A DNA stretch of 15,543 nt from Bacillota bacterium (GCA_023413185.1 JAEZQD010000132.1:1-15543), one strand, 5' to 3'; positions 1-5,667 are shown, numbered from the stretch's first letter. Numbers and translations: made by a program. Notes: generated from the sequence alone by a model not told the origin.

Positions 1-307
1 CATCCTCAGGAACAACCGCAATAGTAAAGTAACGCAATTCCTCCGGGTTGTGGGCATCAAGCTCAGCCATATCGGCCGCCGATATAACGGGGGAGTAGTC
101 TTTAAAGTATAAGAACGGGTCAAACACGATAAAGCAGAGCGCGCGGTTATCAACACATTGAAGCCACATTGGTGCAATATCCTCATGTGGGTAATGAATT
201 AGCACATATCGATGATACTCTTCAAACGCAGGGATGCCCTTGTGAAAGTTAAGGATATCCTGCTCGTTTATCTCCATTGAGCCAAAATCTCTTGTCTCTA
301 AAATCAC
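1..307 (-). CDS. fliW: Flagellar assembly factor FliW (3' end outside window)
   Basis: FliW is a small cytoplasmic protein that, in Bacillus, binds flagellin and the RNA-binding protein CsrA, and so couples flagellin translation to its export. About 102 N-terminal residues are visible. They carry the family pattern: ILETRDFGSMEI at the start, then DILNFHKGIPAFEEYHRYVLI, FIVFDPFLYFKDYSPVIS near the middle and ELRYFTIAVVPED at the cut edge. I chose the GTG at 307 because a GGAG lies 8 nt upstream; an in-frame GTG at 316 overlaps that site. It is last in the visible minus-strand block, behind the DUF6470 gene with a 122-nt gap that contains a hairpin. In B. subtilis csrA follows fliW, so csrA may lie beyond the left edge. 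Identification is confident; the C-terminus cannot be judged. Confidence 0.93.
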   Translation of the reverse strand, partial: MILETRDFGSMEINEQDILNFHKGIPAFEEYHRYVLIHYPHEDIAPMWLQCVDNRALCFIVFDPFLYFKDYSPVISAADMAELDAHNPEELRYFTIAVVPED

Positions 308-367
308 GCACTTCACTCCAAACAACTAAAAATGAAACAGGGTAAGTATCATACTGATTTCTGTCCG

Positions 368-425
368 ATACGGTGACAAAGCAAAACCATATAAATCAAA
401 GTGTTTGCTCGCTTTTACACCGTAT
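368..425 (-). promoter_or_regulatory. Long hairpin in the yviE-fliW gap
   Basis: The 8-base arms ATACGGTG (368-375) and CACCGTAT (418-425) are perfectly complementary. After a 2x2 internal loop the pairing continues as AAAGC (378-382) with GCTTT (411-415), then AAAC (384-387) with GTTT (403-406). It begins 4 nt after the yviE stop and lies 60 nt upstream of the fliW start. No T-run follows on the minus strand, so a simple terminator is unlikely. An mRNA processing or stability element, or a fliW translation control element, is possible but not shown. Confidence 0.5.
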
Positions 426-429
426 GGTA

Positions 430-1053
430 CTATGCCTGCATATCAAACGCGGGAGGCTGGTAGTTTGGGTCGGCGCTGGGTGGAACATAGATGGGACCGC
501 CGATGTACTCTATCACGACGGACGGTCGCTCAAGCACGGTAAGCTCAATGGTGGGAGGGATAAACTCAAAACTAGGATTTGCCGACTCCCAATCAATGTC
601 ATACTCATCCATGTCATACTGAATGTTTAGTGTGCCGTCTTTCCATGAGATATTGGGTTTTTGTGACGGAATAAAGCTAAGCATCGTCTCCATGTCACGG
701 GTTAGGTAGTTCTTTGCAATCTCCGGAATGGGATTTTGAGACGACGGCGTGTCGGCCAGCGCATTACCTTCATCAACAAACCGCGCAGTCGCCTGATATG
801 CGATACGAATCCCTTTATCCTTCATCTCGTACGTTTTGTCTAGCGGAGACATAATTCCCGCACTTTTCATTGATTGATAGGTATCAATGTTAACCTTGAT
901 GGGATCCGAAGTGATTCTGTAACCGCCCTTGTCATGAGACATCGACAACTTGGGTATACCCAGAGATTCTGACCCCGAGGCATTCTTTAGCTGGGCATGG
1001 GATGTCTTAAGCTCAATCGAAATGGGTACGGTCGTGATTTTAATAAGCTGCAT
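430..1053 (-). CDS. yviE: DUF6470 family protein (YviE-like), function unknown
   Basis: This 207-residue protein has the features of the DUF6470/YviE family: an N-terminal amphipathic strand pattern (MQLIKITTVPISIELKTSHAQL) and a proline-rich, aromatic C-terminus ending PNYQPPAFDMQA. Its position between flgL and fliW is the position of yviE in B. subtilis, and this context is the main support. I see no signal peptide, membrane segment or catalytic motif, so it is probably cytoplasmic. No biochemical function is known to me for the family; a role in filament or flagellin handling is only inferred from neighbours. The start has GGTGG and AAGGAAAAG upstream. A sigma-A-like promoter overlaps the start codon (1052-1081), so fliW could be expressed without yviE. 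The gap to flgL is 61 nt. Confidence 0.85.
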   Translation of the reverse strand: MQLIKITTVPISIELKTSHAQLKNASGSESLGIPKLSMSHDKGGYRITSDPIKVNIDTYQSMKSAGIMSPLDKTYEMKDKGIRIAYQATARFVDEGNALADTPSSQNPIPEIAKNYLTRDMETMLSFIPSQKPNISWKDGTLNIQYDMDEYDIDWESANPSFEFIPPTIELTVLERPSVVIEYIGGPIYVPPSADPNYQPPAFDMQA

Positions 1054-1081
1054 AATACCACCACTCTTTTCCTTGTGTCAA
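1052..1081 (-). promoter_or_regulatory. Sigma-A-type promoter candidate overlapping the yviE start
   Basis: On the minus strand TTGACA (1076-1081) is followed after 18 nt by TATTAT (1052-1057), preceded by TGG, which gives an extended -10 (TGn). The -35 matches consensus 6/6 and the -10 5/6. The -10 includes the first two bases of the yviE ATG, so a transcript would start a few codons inside yviE and lack its ribosome site. It would serve fliW and anything beyond it. This is inference from sequence match only. Confidence 0.45.
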
Positions 1082-1101
1082 TAAACGGGTATATTATGTT
1101 A

Positions 1102-1125
1102 ACCTGCGAAGATGTCACCGCAGGT
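1102..1125 (-). other. Hairpin enclosing the flgL stop codon
   Basis: ACCTGCG (1102-1108) and CGCAGGT (1119-1125) form a perfect 7-bp stem with a 10-nt loop that holds the flgL TGA (1115-1117). No T-run follows on the minus strand, so this is not a standard terminator. It could protect the upstream message from exonucleases or mark a processing site. Confidence 0.4.
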
Positions 1126-2101
1126 AATCGAACAACGTGTTCTGAATCAGTCTTGGACCTATCTGCAAACAGGTTTTGTAAGCCGTTTCCTCCGACTTAA
1201 ATGCGGTTATCGCTTCGGCGGGATCAACCAATTCTAAGCCGTTCTGCGCCTCCTGCAGGGTGAGAGTATCGGACGCAAGGCGCGCAAGGTTGTGCTCGAT
1301 ATACTGAATGCGGTTGCCAATATCCGCTATGGCGGTTAACGTGGTGCCGTGCATATTGTTTAGCTTGTCCACATATTTTCGCGCGGAATCGCTGTCGAAG
1401 GACTCGACTCGTAATAGTTTGGCGATACTGGTTAATGCGTCACACACATTGTTCTCAAGACCATCAGAATCCAACCCATGACCAAGAAAATCAAGCCCGG
1501 AGGTTGAAATCTTCAATGCAGTTTGGGGGTCAAGCTTACCGGTAACGGAGTCAAACTCCAGTCCAAGACCAATATCTACATAAACCGCCTCGTTTTCCGG
1601 AAAATCTATAACAGAAGGGTCAGAAACAGCCACACCGTTATAGAGCAGCCCACCGGTAGTATCATCCAGAGTAAAGGGAGCATCGTTGCTTGTTCCTCCG
1701 AAGATATATCGACCCGCAAATGAGTTGTTCATGGTCTTTAGAACCTCATCGCGGTAGTATTCAATCTGTACAGCCAATACGGCACGGTCTGATCCGTTGG
1801 GGTCGTTTAAAGCCTTCAAAAGGGTAGAGGACGCATATTTAATGCTAGAGCCGACAGTGGAAGCGGACGACTCGGCTGAGGACAGGATATCCTTCGCGTT
1901 ATTTAGGTTTGAGTCGTACATTTCAATACGCGCAAGCTGCCTTCTAACCAAGAATGCCTTAGACGCGGCCGCGGTGTTTTCCGAAACCTTATTAAACTTG
2001 CGATGTGTGGTAACTTGATCAAACAACCTGTTCATGCGCGACACACTGTCACTGTAGTTGTTCATAAATCTTCTTTGCGTAATACTGTTTGTTATTCTCA
2101 T
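1115..2101 (-). CDS. flgL: Flagellar hook-associated protein 3 (FlgL)
   Basis: FlgL forms the second layer of the hook-filament junction, between FlgK and flagellin, and is exported by the flagellar type III system. The 328-residue protein has the flagellin-like N-terminal helical region at about residues 1-90 (MRITNSITQRRFMNNY, then a TAAASKAFLVRRQLARIEMYDSNLNNA stretch) and FAGRYIFGGT near residue 130. A C-terminal helical region (residues 265-328) ends in AYKTCLQIGPRLIQNTLFDYL. No cleavable signal is expected or seen. The ATG at 2101 follows a GGGGG site by 10 nt. The gene lies 41 nt after flgK and is certainly cotranscribed. The length is at the short end for FlgL, meaning a small variable middle domain. 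Confidence 0.96.
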   Translation of the reverse strand: MRITNSITQRRFMNNYSDSVSRMNRLFDQVTTHRKFNKVSENTAAASKAFLVRRQLARIEMYDSNLNNAKDILSSAESSASTVGSSIKYASSTLLKALNDPNGSDRAVLAVQIEYYRDEVLKTMNNSFAGRYIFGGTSNDAPFTLDDTTGGLLYNGVAVSDPSVIDFPENEAVYVDIGLGLEFDSVTGKLDPQTALKISTSGLDFLGHGLDSDGLENNVCDALTSIAKLLRVESFDSDSARKYVDKLNNMHGTTLTAIADIGNRIQYIEHNLARLASDTLTLQEAQNGLELVDPAEAITAFKSEETAYKTCLQIGPRLIQNTLFDYLR

Positions 2102-2135
2102 AGTTTACGTACCCCCGTCCAAACTGGGTCAGATT

Positions 2136-2155
2136 CGTCGGATTACAAACCGACG
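2136..2155 (-). other. Hairpin enclosing the flgK stop codon
   Basis: CGTCGG (2136-2141) and CCGACG (2150-2155) form a perfect 6-bp GC-rich stem. The 8-nt loop contains the flgK TAA (2143-2145). It has no following T-run on the minus strand and flgL starts 34 nt further on, so it may affect ribosome termination or mRNA stability at this junction. Confidence 0.4.
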
Positions 2156-3708
2156 CGTCCTAGCTTGTTTATTAAGATGTCGAGCATCTCGTCAATGGCA
2201 GTGATTAGTCTTGCAGCTGCGTTATATGATTTTTGATAAACCATCATGTTGATGGCCTCTTCATTCTCTGATACGGCGGATACGGCATCTCTTGCGTCGA
2301 GCAGTTCCATGGCTACACTTGTGGTGGATTTGGTGGTGCTTTCATAATAATCCTTCTGGTCACCAAGCTTTGTAGTGAAATGAACCAGATATCCTTCAAA
2401 GGTACCGGTAAACTCCGTATAGCTTCCGTCGCCAAAACTCAAGGCATCATCATCAAACATAGCGATCATTTTCATGATGTTGGAGTTGTCAAGCTTTCCT
2501 TGGTCGGATGAATCAGACATCAAAATGAACTGCGGATTGGCGACCCATGCATCCGATATGCGAAGATTGCCGGCCGTGTAGTCGGTAGAGCCGTCCGACG
2601 TTTTAAACAGGTCTCCGCCACGGTAAGTTGGGTCTCCGTTAATGTCCAATACAGGATCTCCGTTTGTATCCAATATCGGGATGGTGTTTGCCGAATTAAA
2701 TGACGTAGCAAGGGTGCTGGCAAAGGAATTGATGATTCCTCTGTAATACTCAATCCCTTCAAAGTTGTTTTCGCCGGTTGAGGCAAAGCCGCCTTTTCCT
2801 GCAAGCAGATCGACGTAAGCGGTAATCGCACCGTCTTTTGCACTGAACTCGGTACCGGCACGGCGCCAAGTAAGGGTGTTTACACCATTTTCACCCTGCG
2901 CCAAGGCAATGGAATCCGCCTTGGTATCGGATAATACAACGGTACCGCCGAAGGTTAGGGTTATGGTGCCGTCCGACTCGTTTTTCACCTTGACCTCACC
3001 ATAAGCCGACAACTGGTCAAGAAGTAGGTTGCGGTCGTCGTACAGCTCGTTGGGACCATACGGACCAAGCATCCTGCGCTCGCCAGAGATGGGGTCTACA
3101 GTGACATTGGAAAGGCAGGCATCCTTAATCTGCCCATTGAGTGAGGAAAGCTTTTCCAGTATCGAGTTTACATTTTGAACACAGACGTTTAGGCTTGTCT
3201 GGTTTTGTTCCGCAATCTGGTCCAACTTTGAATTGTAGGAATTCATAAGCTGAACAAGGTTCTTTGCGGCGGTTAAAACGGTGTTGGCGATTTCGGGCTT
3301 CTCTGCATTAGTCGTAACCTCCTGCAGTTGCGCCATCAGCTTGGACATCGCGTCCTGCAAGCCGGAAGAATCAACGTCATCAAACAGGGTTTCCATGTCT
3401 TTGTATGTTGACACAATCGTTTCAAGACTGCCCAAATAGGCGGATTGCTCGCGGTATCTCACATCGAGATAGGGGTCGCGAATCTGACTAACCCCAGAAA
3501 CGTATACGCCTTGACCTGCCATTGTCGTATTACCTACGGCATAACGGCTTGCAACGCTCGATGCTGACATCGATATTAGGTCGACGCGCTGACGGGTATA
3601 GCCTTCTGTATTCATATTGGCAACGTTGTTGCCTACAATATCAAGAGCCTTTTGACTGGCAACCAAACCGCTGCGTGCAGCTTGAAATCCTAAAAAAGTT
3701 GGGCGCAT
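2143..3708 (-). CDS. flgK: Flagellar hook-associated protein 1 (FlgK)
   Basis: FlgK is the first layer of the hook-filament junction, exported after the hook is complete and chaperoned by FlgN. The 521-residue protein has the rod/hook/HAP N-terminal motif at residues 1-45 (FLGFQAARSGLVASQKALDI, VGNNVANMNTEGYTRQRVDL). The canonical C-terminus reads AVSENEEAINMMVYQKSYNA, then AARLITAIDEMLDILINKLG and RVGL. I placed the start at ATG 3708, 8 nt after GGAGG; an earlier in-frame TTG at 3726 would put that ribosome site inside the gene. It follows flgN by 18 nt. The middle domain holds a 24-bp tandem duplication (2626-2673) that encodes two copies of an LDxNGDP motif. Confidence 0.97.
   Translation of the reverse strand: MRPTFLGFQAARSGLVASQKALDIVGNNVANMNTEGYTRQRVDLISMSASSVASRYAVGNTTMAGQGVYVSGVSQIRDPYLDVRYREQSAYLGSLETIVSTYKDMETLFDDVDSSGLQDAMSKLMAQLQEVTTNAEKPEIANTVLTAAKNLVQLMNSYNSKLDQIAEQNQTSLNVCVQNVNSILEKLSSLNGQIKDACLSNVTVDPISGERRMLGPYGPNELYDDRNLLLDQLSAYGEVKVKNESDGTITLTFGGTVVLSDTKADSIALAQGENGVNTLTWRRAGTEFSAKDGAITAYVDLLAGKGGFASTGENNFEGIEYYRGIINSFASTLATSFNSANTIPILDTNGDPVLDINGDPTYRGGDLFKTSDGSTDYTAGNLRISDAWVANPQFILMSDSSDQGKLDNSNIMKMIAMFDDDALSFGDGSYTEFTGTFEGYLVHFTTKLGDQKDYYESTTKSTTSVAMELLDARDAVSAVSENEEAINMMVYQKSYNAAARLITAIDEMLDILINKLGRVGL
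2626..2673 (-). repeat. Degenerate 24-bp tandem repeat inside flgK
   Basis: Two adjacent 24-bp units (2626-2649 and 2650-2673) match at 16 of 24 positions. On the coding strand both begin TTGGA and share AACGGAGA. They encode LDTNGDPV and LDINGDPT. The Asp-x-Asn-Gly-Asp pattern resembles calcium-loop sequences, but there is no complete EF-hand. It lies in the variable central region of FlgK, where domain size differs between species. Confidence 0.6.
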
Positions 3709-3726
3709 GGTATGTACCTCCAACAA

Positions 3727-4209
3727 TCAAACATTTTTCGTAATAAGACTTTTGTTTATTCCTGCATTATTTTCCGACACCGTGCCGGTTCCGTCATAGG
3801 TGTGGAGGTCTTGAATATATCCCGAACGCTCCAGTGTTGCTTCTGAGTTTTTTAATCGAAGTTCAACAAGCTGTAAGCTCTTTGCGTTTATTTCTTTTAT
3901 GCTCTCTAGCATGGTAAGTAGGTTTTGACGGTAAGAAAGAAGACGTTCTTTATCATCCGGTTGTGCGGCTTGAGCCATTTCAAGCAGCGTCAACCCTTCC
4001 TCTCCCAATTGTGTTTGAAGACTGGAGCGATTCTTTTCGAGAACGCTTGCCTTCATAATCATAGCCTGTTCAACCTTTAGCATTTCCTCAAGCTGGGTAA
4101 TATCCTTTTGGACAATAACCTGATACTTGGATTTTTCAAAATCCAGCATGTTGGAGTAAAGGACAATACTCTCTTCCAACATGGAGTAAAAAGGATCATA
4201 ACGGCTCAT
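3727..4209 (-). CDS. flgN: Flagellar chaperone FlgN
   Basis: FlgN is a cytoplasmic export chaperone that binds the C-termini of FlgK and FlgL and brings them to the export gate. The 160-residue product is mostly predicted helix, with charged heptad-like stretches (DFEKSKYQVIVQKDITQLEE, LKVEQAMIMKASVLEKNRSS), which fits the FlgN coiled-coil fold. FlgN sequences diverge widely, so gene order carries weight: it lies directly between flgM and flgK as in B. subtilis. The ATG at 4209 follows GAGAGG by about 10 nt. The gap to flgM is 32 nt, and the TTGGAGG ribosome site of flgK starts at the last base of the FlgN stop codon. Confidence 0.9.
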   Translation of the reverse strand: MSRYDPFYSMLEESIVLYSNMLDFEKSKYQVIVQKDITQLEEMLKVEQAMIMKASVLEKNRSSLQTQLGEEGLTLLEMAQAAQPDDKERLLSYRQNLLTMLESIKEINAKSLQLVELRLKNSEATLERSGYIQDLHTYDGTGTVSENNAGINKSLITKNV

Positions 4210-4241
4210 TGCAACTCATCCTCTCAGTTATAAAGACCAGG

Positions 4242-4547
4242 TTATACGCTGTACTGTGTCCCAAGCATCGCAGATGCAATGCTTTCGGCTGATGGATTAT
4301 AGTCTCCTGTTAAGACAAGCTCCTTAAGCTGCGCCAAGCGCTGGGCCGACGCTCCAGATGAAATCTCATTAGAAAGGGTAGTGGACATGGTTTGCTGCAC
4401 CGTCATACCCGAAGCATCACGCGACAGCTCCAACCGATCCTGACGGTCGGTTGCGGTCAGCCTCAGATCGGACTTGGCTTCGTTGTTCTTGGCAGAGGGG
4501 ATATAAGCCTTGTAAACCTGCGAAATATTTGATGGACGAATCGTCAT
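4242..4547 (-). CDS. flgM: Anti-sigma-28 factor FlgM
   Basis: FlgM binds and holds back sigma-D/sigma-28 until the hook-basal body is complete, when its inhibition is relieved and late genes are switched on. The 101-residue product has an unstructured N-terminus with MTIRPSNISQVYKAYIPSA and a conserved C-terminal binding region. That region reads DRLELSRDASGMTVQQ, then RLAQLKELVLTGDYNPSAES and IASAML. The ATG at 4547 has GGAG upstream with a 9-nt spacer. It is the first gene of the minus-strand block, and a sigma-D promoter lies about 110 nt upstream, so the sigma factor it inhibits probably drives it. This gives negative feedback. Confidence 0.95.
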   Translation of the reverse strand: MTIRPSNISQVYKAYIPSAKNNEAKSDLRLTATDRQDRLELSRDASGMTVQQTMSTTLSNEISSGASAQRLAQLKELVLTGDYNPSAESIASAMLGTQYSV

Positions 4548-4598
4548 ATTAAAAAACTCCGTTTCCGCCGTAAGCTACGGTCTAAAGATAGGCTGCGG

Positions 4599-4616
4599 TG
4601 TGGTCAAAGGACCACA
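4599..4616. other. Small perfect hairpin in the flgM leader
   Basis: TGTGGTC (4599-4605) and GACCACA (4610-4616) form a perfect 7-bp stem with a 4-nt loop. It lies between the sigma-D promoter and the flgM start, so it would be in the flgM mRNA leader. There is no T-run in the right place for termination. The inverted repeat could also be a protein-binding site. Confidence 0.4.
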
Positions 4617-4658
4617 AAAACATGCCAAACCACATAGGTGGAACTATCCTTATAAATT

Positions 4659-4685
4659 CTATCGGTCAGGCATAGCAAAACTTTA
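4659..4685 (-). promoter_or_regulatory. Sigma-D (sigma-28) promoter for flgM-fliW
   Basis: On the minus strand TAAAGTTT begins at 4685 and ACCGATAG occupies 4666-4659. The TAAA core and the -10 are separated by 15 nt. The known consensus is TAAA, 15 nt, GCCGATAT in Bacillus, and TAAAGTTT then GCCGATAA in enterics. The -35 matches the longer form fully, and the -10 keeps the CCGATA core. Transcription would start near 4652, giving a leader of about 105 nt before flgM. Confidence 0.75.
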
Positions 4686-4842
4686 GCGTGAAAATGCAAA
4701 ATAGTTATAAAAAACATAGGAAGAATCACACCTTCTGTCCGCACACAAATACAACAAACCCAAATTGGAATCGCAACTCCACACACCATCTGCAAACAAT
4801 AGCGAAAATGTTTCGAAAAAGGAGGAATATGAGCGGCAAAAC

Positions 4843-4870
4843 ATGATATATCTAGGCGATTTATTGACAA
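4843..4870 (-). promoter_or_regulatory. Sigma-A-like promoter candidate toward flgM
   Basis: On the minus strand TTGTCA (4865-4870) and TATCAT (4843-4848) are separated by 16 nt; each matches consensus at 5 of 6 positions. It would produce a flgM leader of nearly 290 nt and allow vegetative transcription before sigma-D is active. Its -35 overlaps that of a plus-strand promoter candidate. In AT-rich DNA chance matches are common. Confidence 0.35.
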
Positions 4871-4892
4871 TTGAATGAAATTCGTGTAACAT
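4864..4892 (+). promoter_or_regulatory. Sigma-A-like promoter candidate toward flgB
   Basis: A perfect TTGACA (4864-4869) is followed after 17 nt by TAACAT (4887-4892), a 4/6 match to the -10. Transcription would start near 4899 and give a leader of about 390 nt before flgB that contains the predicted hairpins. A sigma-A promoter is expected for an early fla/che operon. A second start could lie near the TATAAT at 5163-5168. Confidence 0.4.
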
Positions 4893-5016
4893 TACTTTAA
4901 TATATGTAGCACATTTAGGACTCGTTTCTATTAAATTCTCCACCATATTTTGTTTTGTTTTTTTGTGGCAGCTGAAGGGCTGAAGGAATAATGGACTTTT
5001 GTATCATTTCATTAAC

Positions 5017-5153
5017 CGATGCACCCTGCAAAAGACGGAGCCAAACGTCCTTTTTCGCAGTAAAATGGTCGTGAAACAACATAAAGAATTTAACAGATTT
5101 ACTATTTTAAAGCACTAGGGTGCCGATCGTTAGCTGTAATCGGTGTCTTGGTG
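5017..5153 (+). promoter_or_regulatory. Candidate attenuator-type leader RNA of the flgB operon
   Basis: Three pairings can be read on the plus strand. Hairpin A (5026-5060) has arms CTGC-AAAA-GACG and CGTC-TTTT-GCAG with small bulges and an 8-nt loop. Hairpin B (5113-5127 with 5139-5153) has 15 continuous pairs, ten Watson-Crick and five G-U. Segment 5017-5027 can pair with 5117-5129 (GCACCCT with AGGGTGC, plus CGAT with ATCG across a 2-nt bulge), which would exclude hairpin B. Because the G-U pairs hold only in plus-strand RNA, the structure belongs to that strand. I do not recognise a known riboswitch class; the c-di-GMP-I conserved core is not visible. Confidence 0.4.
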
Positions 5154-5160
5154 ATTTTGT
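5113..5160 (+). terminator. Terminator-like hairpin in the flgB leader
   Basis: The 15-bp stem described for hairpin B has an 11-nt loop and is followed by ATTTTGT. TTTTAAAG precedes it, so three further A-T pairs are possible after one mismatch. The U-stretch is interrupted and the stem is rich in G-U pairs, so termination would be partial or conditional. Confidence 0.4.
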
Positions 5161-5289
5161 CTTATAATGCGGGTTGACTTTAAAATATTAATATATTTTT
5201 GCGCTTTTATTGTTGTTATAGTTCGGCTCGAATGCCGCATTACTATAGTTTTTACTAACTAAAACTGACAATTAACAGGAGGTAATTAG

Positions 5290-5667
5290 ATGGATATTTT
5301 GGGCGGCGCATCGTTTAACCTGTTGCAGCAGGGAATGGATGCGGTGTGGAAGAAACAGACGGTTACCCTGCAAAACATTGCCAATGTTGAAACCCCGGGA
5401 TACAAAGCGAAGTATGTTGATTTCGAAACGATTTATACCATGCTCAAAGATTCCGCCGGTAACAGCACAGGAAAGGTAGCTGCTCAGCTTAAGGCTGTTA
5501 TCAAAGAGGACACCTCAACTTCCCTGCGTGAAGACGGCAACAATGTCGATGCCGACAAAGAGAGCCTTAACCTTGCCAGAGCACAGATTGAGTATGATTA
5601 TTACCAAAGCAAGATTACGCATCGTCTCAACTGCTTGCAGCATGTCATCAGCGAGGGCACTCGTTAG
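5290..5667 (+). CDS. flgB: Flagellar basal-body rod protein FlgB
   Basis: FlgB is a proximal rod subunit, exported across the membrane and stacked on the MS-ring with FliE. The 125-residue protein has the rod-family motif QNIANVETPGYKAKYVDFE at residues 28-46 and a C-terminal helix (SLNLARAQIEYDYYQSKITH) that forms the paired terminal coiled coil of axial proteins. The start is clear: AGGAGG lies 7 nt before the ATG. It opens the plus-strand operon and is followed by flgC after 33 nt, the usual Firmicute order flgB-flgC-fliE-fliF. Confidence 0.96.
   Translation: MDILGGASFNLLQQGMDAVWKKQTVTLQNIANVETPGYKAKYVDFETIYTMLKDSAGNSTGKVAAQLKAVIKEDTSTSLREDGNNVDADKESLNLARAQIEYDYYQSKITHRLNCLQHVISEGTR

Larger units (their letters stand above)
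4548..5289. other. Divergent regulatory region between flgM and flgB
   Basis: This 742-bp AT-rich stretch separates the late (flgM) and early (flgB) flagellar transcription units. I find no convincing protein gene on either strand. It contains the sigma-D promoter for flgM, an overlapping pair of divergent sigma-A-like promoters, small hairpins in the flgM leader (4568-4580 and 4599-4616), an 8-bp tandem repeat GCTGAAGG (4971-4986), and a structured candidate leader before flgB (5017-5153). An 8-bp inverted repeat TAATGCGG/CCGCATTA (5165-5172 and 5235-5242) brackets an AT-rich segment just before flgB. A perfect TATAAT (5163-5168) has no good -35. Confidence 0.7.

Noticed and set aside
69..85. 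Palindrome ATATCGGCCGCCGATAT in fliW, containing the sigma-D -10 GCCGATAT on both strands
   Set aside because: No TAAA lies 15-16 nt upstream on either strand (the nearest on the minus strand is 24 nt away), and it is inside coding sequence whose codons explain it.
3709..3726. Extended FlgK start at TTG 3726
   Set aside because: The GGAGG ribosome site would lie inside the gene; ATG 3708 has ideal spacing and gives the family N-terminus MRPTFLGF.
4604..4946. Two overlapping minus-strand open frames (4604-4870 and 4683-4946) in the divergent region
   Set aside because: They overlap each other in different frames, lack ribosome sites, are rich in Cys, Phe and His in an unstructured way, resemble no family, and cover the sigma-D promoter.
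5108..5129. TAAA plus GCCGATCG as a sigma-D promoter toward flgB
   Set aside because: The spacer is only 10 nt instead of 15-16, and GCCGATCG is part of the hairpin B arm.
5017..5153. c-di-GMP-I (GEMM) riboswitch before flgB, known in some Clostridia
   Set aside because: The conserved core, with its GCAAACC-like and CGCAAAGCC-like segments, is not found; only generic hairpins are visible.
5174..5222. TTGACT at 5174 and TATAGT at 5217 as a flgB promoter
   Set aside because: The spacing is 37 nt; neither box has a partner at 16-18 nt.
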